From assembly GCA_020200675.1 (NCBI GenBank), contig JAIVIG010000182.1, positions 1 to 10,876 of the forward strand: DNA of 10,876 nucleotides, written 5' to 3'. The position numbers and the translations under genes were made by a program. Of the stretch, positions 1 through 5,846 are shown one piece after another. Numbering within the stretch: the first letter of the stretch is position 1; every line of letters starts with the position of its first letter. Source of the DNA: Actinomycetota bacterium (GTDB lineage: Bacteria > Actinomycetota > Rubrobacteria > Rubrobacterales > Rubrobacteraceae). The notes below the pieces were generated by a model. It saw only the letters and a list, made by a program, of their open reading frames with translations, had not been told where the DNA came from and made no database searches.

Positions 1-2
1 CT

Positions 3-329
3 AACTTGAACTCTCTGGTGTGGTTTCTCCTCAATCTCTTCTCCTTCATCCGGATCGAACTCTACATCCGATTCATGGAGAAGTTGACTAACGGAGTTGT
101 CCGGTGACAGGGGTTCACTCCAAAGATCCTCGCGCTCATTGCTTGCTTCTTTTCCCTAGTACTCTTTGCTTTCGCAATCGATTCTTTCTTCATCAAACCT
201 ATCCTGCGCGTTGCAGATGGCGATCAGGAGACCTTTAACCGCTACGTGGAGCAATTTAGAAAGCGCGCCATAGTATCGGTCCCTATCTTAATCGGGCTTG
301 TCACCTTGATAGTAGAACTGTGGAAGTGA
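3..329 (+). pseudogene. Membrane-protein remnant with in-frame TGA, 5' end outside window
   Basis: One reading frame is open across both halves except for a TGA at 105-107. The first part (3-104) reads as a hydrophobic segment followed by a basic stretch (WFLLNLFSFIRIELYIRF). The second part (108-326) has two clear membrane segments (ILALIACFFSLVLFAFAI and VSVPILIGLVTLIVELW) separated by a charged linker with DGDQETFNRYVEQF, and ends at TGA 327-329. After the internal TGA there is no ATG, GTG or TTG until deep in the second part, so the second part has no start of its own. The simplest reading is a nonsense mutation in a small membrane protein of which only the 3' portion is visible. The region is clearly AT-richer than the rest of the window, which suggests transfer. 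I do not recognise the family. Two overlapping genes cannot be excluded, but the lack of a start argues against it. Confidence 0.4.
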
Positions 330-463
330 CAGCCGCGTACGTTGCAGCCAGTACTCAGTTTCCGAGAACCATGTGAGGCAGCTCACCAGTAGGGTGTGGT
401 AGGAACTGCTTGAGCTTGTGGTACCTTTCAAGAATGTCTGAGAAAAGAAGAGGAGTATAAGCC

Positions 464-607
464 ATGACCGATGCCATCGTCTTTACCCACGGCTACGAGC
501 TCGAAGTCATCGGCAGCGCCAGCAAGGTATTCGATCTGGAGCGGGTGGAGATCGAAGGACTGCCGGTGAACGTAAAGATTCCGGAGCCAAAGAAAGCCGC
601 GAATTAA
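464..607 (+). CDS. Small hypothetical protein, 47 aa
   Basis: The ATG at 464 lies 8 nt after a good Shine-Dalgarno sequence, AGGAG at 451-455, and the frame closes at TAA 605-607. The product starts MTDAIVFTHGYELEVIGSAS, has alternating hydrophobic and polar residues that suggest a few beta strands, and ends in a lysine-rich, proline-rich tail (IPEPKKAAN). Codon third positions are mostly G or C, as expected for a real gene here. No known family is recognised. It lies 66 nt upstream of the DUF7002 gene on the same strand, so the two may share a transcript. A role as partner or antitoxin of that gene is a guess from position only. The alternative ATG at 434 gives an 8-codon frame and is rejected. 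Confidence 0.6.
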   Translation: MTDAIVFTHGYELEVIGSASKVFDLERVEIEGLPVNVKIPEPKKAAN

Positions 608-673
608 GAGACCGTAAACCGTGCCTGTCTCACTGCCCAGACGAGGACTTAGAAAAGCGAGAGATAAAGGCGA

Positions 674-1318
674 TTGGACCTGGAACGGTTAACCTCTCGC
701 TACCCCGTGCTCTACCATATGGCGGAGGACGAAAGCTGGGAGAGCATCCGGACGCATGGGCTCCTGAGTACGAGCGCGCTCCTCGACAGGTTCGAGGTCG
801 AGGGGGAGGAAAGGTTAGCGATCGAGTCCGCCCGTCGGCCGGGGATCGTGCGCGTAGAGCATCCGGAGCATGGTGTTGCGCTCGTTCGCGACAACAAGCC
901 GATGCAAGAGAAGTCGTTGGAGAAGTGTCTCTTGGAGATGACGCCGCGCGAGTGGTACGAGCACCTCAACCGGCGGGTCTTCTTCTGGGCTACGGAGGAG
1001 CGCCTGCTCAAGCACCTGAACGCGAAAGGGAACCGAGATCGGCTGCAGCTCGTGCTGGAGGTGGATACGGCGGAGTTGCTGCGACGCCACTCGGAGCGGG
1101 TCACGCTCTCCCCGATCAACTCCGGCGCGACCTTCGCCCTCGGTCCCGCCCCGCGTGGTCCCGACACCTTCCGCCGCATCGCCGACCACCCGGATGGTAA
1201 GCCCGCCGTCGAGCTGGCCGTGGACCACGCGGTACCCGACATCACGGACTTCGTCGTCTCCGTGAGCCGCTGGCACGGAGTGGAGAAGCTGGAGGAGATG
1301 TGGCGCCGGCCCGGTTGA
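674..1318 (+). CDS. DUF7002 family protein (possible ADP-ribosyltransferase-like fold)
   Basis: A 214-residue soluble protein that I recognise by its pattern as the DUF7002 family. It has an N-terminal RYPVLYHMAEDESWESI segment and HGLLSTSALLD, a central MTPREWYEHLNRRVFFWATEERL motif near residues 89-111, LSPINSGAT near 145, and a PRGPDTF segment. The function of the family is not established to my knowledge. The order HxxxxxSWESIxxHGLL followed by a hydrophobic VFFW strand resembles the layout of DarT and other ADP-ribosyltransferase-like folds, but this is inference and no catalytic residue can be assigned. The start is TTG at 674, chosen because the conserved LYH block lies just after it and the later ATG at 719 would cut that block. 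The Shine-Dalgarno is weak (AAAGG at 666-670, only 3 nt away). The gene follows the 47-aa gene and converges with the DUF4926-like gene. Confidence 0.8.
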   Translation: MDLERLTSRYPVLYHMAEDESWESIRTHGLLSTSALLDRFEVEGEERLAIESARRPGIVRVEHPEHGVALVRDNKPMQEKSLEKCLLEMTPREWYEHLNRRVFFWATEERLLKHLNAKGNRDRLQLVLEVDTAELLRRHSERVTLSPINSGATFALGPAPRGPDTFRRIADHPDGKPAVELAVDHAVPDITDFVVSVSRWHGVEKLEEMWRRPG

Positions 1319-1413
1319 GATCCAAAGACGAAGCGCGGAGAGAATGAAGCGGAGCGAGCGTCTCTTGTCGAATGTGTCTTCGGTATCTTGCTTCTTCTGG
1401 TTGTCGGGAGTTG

Positions 1414-1638
1414 CTAGCCGAAGACGGAGTAGGCCATCACGTGCCAGGCGCCCGCTTTGTTGGCTTCGAGTTGCACGAAGCCCGCCGAGGTGCCGTCCTC
1501 GCGGCCGATCTCGACGTGCAGACCGCGTCCGTCGTCGTAAATGAAGTCCACGACCCCAAGATCCCCGACCTTGACGCCGAGCTCCGGGATGGGAACGAGG
1601 TCGAGCTCCCGGTACACGATGCGCGTCTTCGATGCCAT
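1414..1638 (-). CDS. DUF4926-like small protein
   Basis: A 74-residue protein on the minus strand, ATG at 1638 and stop at 1414. The core reads YRELDLVPIPELGVKVGDLG, then a strand with HVEIG and FVQLEAN. This matches what I know of DUF4926-type proteins: a short beta-barrel-like domain of about 60 residues with a leading LDxVxxxxxxPexGvkxGDxGxV motif. DUF4926 genes are often found next to putative toxin genes and have been treated as antitoxin or immunity candidates; that role is inference here. The gene converges with DUF7002 (95 bp between their ends) and is divergent from the BrnT gene (82 bp between starts). No convincing Shine-Dalgarno precedes the ATG. Confidence 0.6.
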   Translation of the reverse strand: MASKTRIVYRELDLVPIPELGVKVGDLGVVDFIYDDGRGLHVEIGREDGTSAGFVQLEANKAGAWHVMAYSVFG

Positions 1639-1720
1639 GACGGTATCATAACGTTCAATTGTAATGGGAGCGCTAGACGTCCAGGTAGGCGTTCGTGAGG
1701 TGCGGACGGGAGCAAGCGCG

Positions 1721-1980
1721 ATGGAGTACGATTGGGATGCCGAGAACGTTCGACATATCGCCCGCCACGACGTAGAGCCTTACGAGGCGGAGGAGGCGGT
1801 CGAAGATCCCCGCCGCGCCCCTACGTCGGCGCGGGGTGGGCGAGCCGGCGCCATCGGCATGACGCTCGACGGAAGGTTGCTGGTGGTGATCTTGGAGATG
1901 AGGTCGAGGAAGAGGAGGGTGGTAACGGCTAGAGACGCGACGAACCGCGAGCGGGGATTTACAGGAGGCACAACCGTTGA
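1721..1980 (+). CDS. brnT: BrnT-family ribonuclease toxin, frameshifted near its 3' end
   Basis: BrnT toxins are small RelE-like RNases that cut mRNA and are neutralised by an adjacent antitoxin. The start is ATG 1721 with GGGAG at 1708-1712, 8 nt away. The product opens MEYDWDAENVRHIARHDV, the BrnT signature (WD, N, H, H-V spacing), and carries GMTLDGRLLVVI and RRVVTARDATNRER near residues 46-78, which match the central strands and the conserved C-terminal RxxSAR-like segment. After codon 78 the frame fails to close: as written it runs through the antitoxin gene to 2209. Adding one G to the run at 1953-1956 would restore an ending of GIYRRHNR and a TGA at 1978-1980 that overlaps the antitoxin TTG by 2 bases, the usual coupled arrangement. 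I therefore set the native end at 1980. The core is intact, so the toxin may still fold, with an aberrant tail of about 100 residues. Confidence 0.75.
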
Positions 1981-2177
1981 GCGAGAGAAAGAACTTGGTT
2001 CCGGTCACCGACCCGGACCAGGTACCGGAGGGCATGAGCGAGGAGGAGGCCCGGGAGTTCTGGGATACCCACGAGCTTACGGAGGAGTACATCAGGAAGG
2101 CTGGGTTGCCTCCGGAAGGGGTGCTGCCCCCGGTCAGGGTCCCGACCGAGCGGACTACCAGGGAGAACGAAGGCTAG
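1977..2177 (+). CDS. CopG-type antitoxin (BrnA-like partner of BrnT)
   Basis: A 66-residue acidic protein starting at TTG 1977, preceded by a near-perfect Shine-Dalgarno AGGAGG at 1963-1968 (8 nt spacing), which decides this start. It reads MSERKNLVPVTDPDQVPEGM, then SEEEAREFWDTHELTEEYIR and a proline-rich tail. The SEEEAxEFWDTHxLT block matches the CopG_antitoxin family (type II antitoxins), in which this part wraps the toxin. A ribbon-helix-helix DNA-binding segment is not obvious, and the C-terminal VLPPVRVPTERTTRE tail may replace it. It would bind and inhibit the BrnT product encoded just upstream. The strong ribosome site inside the end of the toxin gene suggests more antitoxin than toxin is made. 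Confidence 0.75.
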   Translation: MSERKNLVPVTDPDQVPEGMSEEEAREFWDTHELTEEYIRKAGLPPEGVLPPVRVPTERTTRENEG

Positions 2178-2196
2178 ACGAAGCACAACACGTCGC

Positions 2197-2216
2197 GTCC
2201 GGCCTTTGAGCCGGAC
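2197..2216 (+). terminator. Hairpin after the BrnT/antitoxin pair
   Basis: A perfect 7-bp stem GTCCGGC (2197-2203) and GCCGGAC (2210-2216) with the 6-nt loop CTTTGA lies 20 nt after the antitoxin stop. There is no T run behind it, so it could be a weak or factor-assisted terminator or an mRNA-end stabiliser. Confidence 0.45.
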
Positions 2217-2305
2217 AAGCATCGAAACCGGGCGACTGTTGCGCCTGGCCCGCATTACGGTCTAGGATTGGAACTCCTTCATCGACAGAAACGGAGACCG
2301 GACCG

Positions 2306-3271
2306 ATGAGCGACCAGATCGTTTTTACCCGCGGCGTCCCGCCGCCCGAGGCGTTTCCAACCGATGAGCTTGGGCAGTGCTTCGACGCGGCGGTGCGTAA
2401 CGACACAGCCGTCGTGTTGCAGTATGGTCAGCAGCCGGGCTACGCGCCGCTTCGCAGCCAGCTTGCGGAGGAGTACGGGGTCTCGGAAGAGGAGGTTCTG
2501 GTCGGCAACGGCTCGTTGCAGTTGCAGGACCTCGTCTCGGCCCAGCTCGTCGGTCCCGGTATGGCCGTGTACACAGAGCAGCCGAGCTACGACCGCGCGA
2601 TCACGACGTTCCGTCGGCGCGGCGCCCGGGTGACCGGTATCCCGCTGGAGAGCGACGGGATCAGCGTCGAGCGGCTGGAGGCGGCCGTCGAACGCGAGGT
2701 CCCGGCGTTCGTGTATCTGGTGCCGGACTTCCAGAACCCCGCGGGCGCCACGCTCTCGCTCGACAAGCGCCAAAAGGTCGTCGAGCTGGCGAACAGATAC
2801 GGCTTCTGGGTTATCGAGGACATCCCGTACCGCAAGTTGCGCTACCGGGGCGAGGACCTACCGCTCTTGCGCGAGATAGACCCGTCGCGTGTGATCACCA
2901 TGAGCTCGTTCAGCAAGCTTCTGAGCCCCGGCATACGCGTGGGGTTCATGATCGCGCCGGCTGAGCTGGTGCGAGCGGTTACCAGGCTCGGCGAGGACAC
3001 CTACCTCTCGCCGGTGTGCCCTCCACCGCCGCCACACGAAAATGACGATGCCTACGACGATGGCGGCCAGCACCGCGGCCTCGATGATAGTCGCGTACTG
3101 CTTCACGAGCCCCCAGTTTTCGCCGAGCAGCGGAGGAGACGTAAGGGAGACGCTCTGAACGCTCGTGACTTCTTCGCGTTTCAGCGCTGCGACGACAGGT
3201 CGATAGAGTGTATCCTGTCGCGTGTTTCGACGGCAGAGGATCAGCTTCCGGTACGAGTTGCCGGAATGTAA
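2306..3271 (+). pseudogene. PLP-dependent class I/II aminotransferase, truncated by an inverted repeat
   Basis: The fold-type I aminotransferase domain is clear: FTRGVPPPEAFPT at the start, GYAPLR near 45-50, GNGSLQLQDL, the PDFQNPAG motif (N144), EDIPY (D172 for the pyridine nitrogen, Y175) and SSFSKLLSPGIRVG with K204 as the Schiff-base lysine. Start ATG 2306 has GGAG at 2293-2296. This resembles the MocR/2-aminoadipate aminotransferase group, normally about 390-420 residues. Aminotransferase sequence stops at TYLSPV (about residue 237, near 3016). The following 85 codons to the stop at 3271 are antisense DedA DNA and upstream sequence, not protein-like for this family. The whole C-terminal small domain, including the arginine that binds the substrate carboxylate, is gone, so activity is not expected. 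Confidence 0.8.
3006..3129 (-). repeat. Inverted copy of the 3' end of the dedA gene (left arm, 124 bp)
   Basis: Read on the minus strand, this segment is identical base for base to 3862-3985, which encodes the last about 40 residues of the DedA protein. I compared the two arms in ten-base blocks and found no mismatch. The arms are separated by 732 bp. The outer boundary falls inside aminotransferase codon 234 and begins with TCTCGCCGG, a word that fits both the aminotransferase (LSP) and the copied DNA. The inner boundary at 3129/3130 shows no homology. Confidence 0.97.
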
Positions 3272-3356
3272 ACTGCATGTCAACAATTCGTTAAACGGAG
3301 AAAAGGGGTCGGGGTTTTGGCGGGGTGGCGCTTGTGGAGGGGTACGTACCGGTGTC

Positions 3357-4100
3357 ATGGGTGATCTGCTCGCGGCTGTGGCCGAATGGGTTACCAACGC
3401 CGTCGATTTCTTCGGCTACGTCGGCATCTTCGTCCTGGTCGTGTTGGGGAACCTGCACCTACCGGTCCCCACGCAGTTGACCCTGCCCCTCGCAGGTTTC
3501 CTGATCGGGCAGGGGCGCTTCACGTTCGTCGAGGTTATGGCGTGGTCGACGGCGGCGGCTGTGGCCGTCTCGCTGATCTTCTACTACGTGGGGTTCTGGG
3601 TCGGCGAGGAGAAACTGCGCCGGTTCGTCGGCCGGTTCGGCCGGTTCGTGTTCGTGGGCGAGAAGGACCTGGACAAGGCGGGAGAGGTGTTCGAGCGGCA
3701 CGGCGGAAAGGCTATCTTTTTCGGCCATCTCGTCCCGGGCGTGGGCGCTTTTATCTCCATACCGGCGGGCCTGAGGCACATGCCGATCGTGGGACGGTTC
3801 ATGGTCTACACCATACTCGGAAGCATCGTGTGGAACGGGGTACACGTCGTCCTCGGGTGGGTGCTCGGCGAAAACTGGGGGCTCGTGAAGCAGTACGCGA
3901 CTATCATCGAGGCCGCGGTGCTGGCCGCCATCGTCGTAGGCATCGTCATTTTCGTGTGGCGGCGGTGGAGGGCACACCGGCGAGAAGGAAGAGGGTGTCT
4001 ACCGCTGCATCGGCTGCGGCACCCCGCTCTTCGACTCGGAGACGAAGTTCGACTCCGGCACGGGTTGGCCGAGCTTCTACGCGCCGCTCGACGAGCGTAA
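3357..4100 (+). CDS. DedA family membrane protein with a foreign C-terminal tail
   Basis: DedA proteins are inner-membrane proteins linked to lipid flipping and proton-motive-force upkeep. Start ATG 3357 opens MGDLLAAVAEWVTNAVDFFG; earlier in-frame codons are not protein-like, and the only purine-rich site (GGAGGGG, about 3336-3342) is some 15 nt upstream. Hydrophobic stretches lie near 21-32, 41-50, 62-80, 148-170 and 182-201. LHLPVPTQLTLPLAGFL (33-49) is the family's re-entrant loop, and FFGHLVPGVGAFISIPAGLR (121-140) is the FxRxxPGxRTxxxxPAG motif. The usual arginines of that motif are H124 and A131 here, and the first-loop glutamate looks replaced by Q40, so proton coupling may differ from E. 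coli YqjA/YghB. The native protein ends near WRRWRAHRRE (residue 210). The last 37 codons are the MsrB gene in another frame. Confidence 0.85.
   Translation: MGDLLAAVAEWVTNAVDFFGYVGIFVLVVLGNLHLPVPTQLTLPLAGFLIGQGRFTFVEVMAWSTAAAVAVSLIFYYVGFWVGEEKLRRFVGRFGRFVFVGEKDLDKAGEVFERHGGKAIFFGHLVPGVGAFISIPAGLRHMPIVGRFMVYTILGSIVWNGVHVVLGWVLGENWGLVKQYATIIEAAVLAAIVVGIVIFVWRRWRAHRREGRGCLPLHRLRHPALRLGDEVRLRHGLAELLRAARRA
3862..3985 (+). repeat. Right arm of the 124-bp perfect inverted repeat (dedA 3' end)
   Basis: This is the presumed original of the repeat, since it lies in the DedA reading frame and encodes the last membrane helix and the basic WRRWRAHRR end. Its outer boundary at 3985 is also where MsrB sequence begins, so both breakpoints of the knot use the same short word ACCGGCGAGA (3976-3985). 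Confidence 0.97.
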
Positions 4101-4278
4101 CGTCGAGACCGAAGAGGACCGCAGCCTCTTCTTTATGAAGCGTACGGAGGTGCACTGCGCCGTGTGTGGCGCCCACCAGGGTCACGTCTTCGACGACGGC
4201 CCCCAGCCGACGGGCAAGCGCTACTGCATCAACTCCGCCGCGCTCGACTTCGAGCCGGAGACAGAGGCAGGCAAGTAA
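3976..4278 (+). pseudogene. msrB: Peptide-methionine (R)-S-oxide reductase MsrB, 5' end missing
   Basis: MsrB reduces the R form of methionine sulfoxide in oxidised proteins. The frame ending at TAA 4276-4278 reads TGEKEEGVYRCIGCGTPLFD, then TKFDSGTGWPSFYAPL, CAVCGAHQGHVFDDG and GKRYCINSAALDFEP. The two CxxC zinc pairs, the GWPSF substrate loop and the catalytic cysteine in RYCIN are all present. About 100 of the usual 130-140 residues remain, and the N-terminal part that normally carries the LTxxQYxVTR segment is absent. The frame is open only back to a TAG at 3937-3939 and contains no start codon before the MsrB part, so it cannot be translated on its own. It sits directly on the end of the DedA gene in a different frame, so it is not a fusion protein. 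Confidence 0.88.
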
Positions 4279-4379
4279 CCGCAGCATCCGGGCAACGGGT
4301 CTCCACTGCCCAGGCCATAAGGCTGCGCCGCCGCTAGTTCCTCGGCGACCGCCCGCGGCCAATAGCTCGTGGATGAGAT

Positions 4380-4994
4380 TTATCCTACGACGCGGAACGT
4401 GAGATGGGTTACACCAGGGGCTTCGATCACCTTCGTGCTTTCAAGTTCAATGGGTTCAGGCCCTAGATGCTCGAACAATCGGATACCCTTTCCGAGCAGG
4501 ACGGGCACCAGGTCGATATGTATTTCGTCAAGAAGTCCGGCCTTGATGCACTGCTGCGCGATACTTGCGGCGCCTACGGCGACGTTCTTGTCCCCTGCGG
4601 CTTTCTTTGCCTTTTCAACGGCGCTTTCGACGCCGTCCGTGACGAAGGTGAATGGCGATCCTTCGTAGACCCATTCTTGGGGGACCGTATGGGTGACAAC
4701 AAAGACCGGTACGTCCAAGGGGTGTCTGCCACCCCACCCATTGGCGATGTCGAACGTCCTCCGTCCCGACACCAACGCCCCTATCGTACGGTGCACCTCC
4801 TGAAGAAGCTCGGCGCTGGCCGGTGAGACCTTGAGCGTCATCCTACCATTCGGCATTTCATAGTCGGTGTCGCCGCTGAAGTACCACTTCAAGATCCACT
4901 CGCCGCCATCGCCCAGGATCCGTTCAGGCCCGTCGTTCGGCCCGGCGATAAAGCCATCCAGCGACATTGACAAACCTGTAGAGACTTTCCCCAT
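4380..4994 (-). CDS. RibD C-terminal/dihydrofolate-reductase-like family protein
   Basis: A complete protein of about 204 residues of the RibD_C/DHFR-like reductase group (YyaP/YwjB-like), probably binding NADPH; the substrate is unknown. It has LSMSLDGFIAGPND near the start (substrate-side strand and loop), ALVSGRRTFDIANGWGG, PVFVVTH, then GAASIAQQCIKAGLLDEIHI and LVPVLLGKGIRLFEHL, the usual order for the family. Two ATGs are in frame. I chose 4994 (MGKVSTGL) over 5000 because AGGAG at 5002-5006 is 7 nt from the former and only 1 nt from the latter. It lies 73 bp behind the VOC gene on the same strand and is likely co-transcribed with it, under the HxlR-type regulator facing them. Confidence 0.85.
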   Translation of the reverse strand: MGKVSTGLSMSLDGFIAGPNDGPERILGDGGEWILKWYFSGDTDYEMPNGRMTLKVSPASAELLQEVHRTIGALVSGRRTFDIANGWGGRHPLDVPVFVVTHTVPQEWVYEGSPFTFVTDGVESAVEKAKKAAGDKNVAVGAASIAQQCIKAGLLDEIHIDLVPVLLGKGIRLFEHLGPEPIELESTKVIEAPGVTHLTFRVVG

Positions 4995-5067
4995 GTTCAT
5001 TCTCCTTTCGTGGTTACTTTACGACGCGGCGAATCTTTTAAAGCACCCGGTGGCTCGCGCCGCGGCG

Positions 5068-5481
5068 TCAGTCGCGGGCGCGGATCTCCTGCACCGCCCA
5101 GCCGTTGCCGTCCGGATCACTGAAGAAGACGAACCCAACGTTATTGAGGGCCTCCCCGTCCCGGGCCGGGCGAAAACCGGAGGCGTCGACCACCTGGACC
5201 TCGCTGACCTCCACCCCGCGCTCGACGAGCTGGGCCCGCGCCGCGTGGATGTCCTTGACCACCAGCTGCAAGCCCTTGAGCGAGCCAGGCGTCATGTCCA
5301 CGACACCTTTCCCCACGACGATCGAGCAGCCCGACCCCGGGGGAGTCAGCTGTACGACGTGGTACTCATCACTGACCTTGGTGTCGTGGTCGACGTTGAA
5401 GCTAAGCTTCTCGGCGTAGAAGGTCTTGGCGCGGTCCACGTCGGACACGGGGACCACCACCACCTCAAGCGTCCATTCCAT
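5068..5481 (-). CDS. VOC (glyoxalase/bleomycin-resistance) superfamily protein
   Basis: A 137-residue single VOC protein with two beta-alpha-beta-beta-beta modules. The first is EVVVVPVSDVDRAKTFYAEKL (about 6-26), leading to YHVVQLTPPGSGCSIVVGKG. The second is GLQLVVKDIHAARAQLVERG (70-89), leading to GFVFFSDPDGNGWAVQEI. The closing FxDPDGNxWxxQE is the hallmark of the superfamily and supplies a metal-ligand glutamate in active members. The exact reaction cannot be told. The start at 5481 (MEWTLEV) is chosen over an upstream in-frame ATG at 5553 because GGAAGG lies 6 nt ahead of it and VOC homology begins there. It is the first gene of a likely two-gene unit with the reductase downstream, facing an HxlR-type gene. 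Confidence 0.88.
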   Translation of the reverse strand: MEWTLEVVVVPVSDVDRAKTFYAEKLSFNVDHDTKVSDEYHVVQLTPPGSGCSIVVGKGVVDMTPGSLKGLQLVVKDIHAARAQLVERGVEVSEVQVVDASGFRPARDGEALNNVGFVFFSDPDGNGWAVQEIRARD

Positions 5482-5525
5482 AGTGTGCCTTCCTTTCGTG
5501 TGGTGCTTTGATATCGTCTGATCGG

Positions 5526-5597
5526 AGCATAAGGCAACAGTCCTAAAATCCAACTAGTAGATTGTGTAGAACATCTAGATAAATTCAGATTAGGACT
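5526..5597. promoter_or_regulatory. Divergent promoter region with inverted-repeat operator candidate
   Basis: AGTCCTAA (5539-5546) and TTAGGACT (5590-5597) form a perfect 8-bp inverted repeat with 43 bp between arms. For the VOC gene on the minus strand, TTGGAT (5548-5553) and TATGCT (5526-5531) with 16 bp between them make a plausible promoter, and the left repeat arm falls between the two elements. The right arm lies 21 bp before the HxlR start. A smaller TAGAT/ATCTA pair is nested between. The layout suits a regulator that binds both arms and controls both directions. The HxlR gene next door is the natural candidate, but it now appears broken. Confidence 0.45.
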
Positions 5598-5618
5598 TTT
5601 GGTGGGACACTTCTGGGC

Positions 5619-5846
5619 ATGGCTACTATGCGTGCGTACGACGACGGGTGCGCCGCCGCCCTCGACCTCGTGGGCGAGAGGTGGGCGCTCTTGGTGGTGC
5701 GCGAGCTGCTGCTCGGTCCCGAGCGCTTCGCCGACCTGCGCGGGCTCGAGGGGCCGCGCATCGTGCGCCGGAGGAAGCTTCTGCCGGGCGTCAGTCCTCT
5801 TGCAGCCCAAAGGAACGGGCTTAGTTGCCGTCCGCCATCCTCTTGA
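5619..5846 (+). pseudogene. HxlR-family transcriptional regulator, internally deleted and truncated
   Basis: HxlR proteins are winged-helix regulators of about 105-220 residues, usually divergent from the gene they control. Residues 4-41 (MRAYDDGCAAALDLVGERWA, then LLVVRELLLGPERFADLR) are the standard first half with the usual cysteine (C11), ERW and FADLR. The family would next have a GLPGIS-type recognition helix of about 16-18 residues ending in a second LR. Here FADLR runs straight into GLEGPRIVRRRKLLPG, which looks like the wing (LRELEEAGxVRRRxLPP). An in-frame deletion between two CTGCGC-like words is a reasonable inference. After RRRKLLPG the protein ends within 26 unrelated residues and overlaps the 3' end of the convergent carboxypeptidase gene. 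DNA binding should be lost or changed. Confidence 0.7.

Noticed and set aside
3940..4278. DedA-MsrB fusion protein
   Set aside because: The two coding parts are in different frames, so the join does not produce a fused protein.
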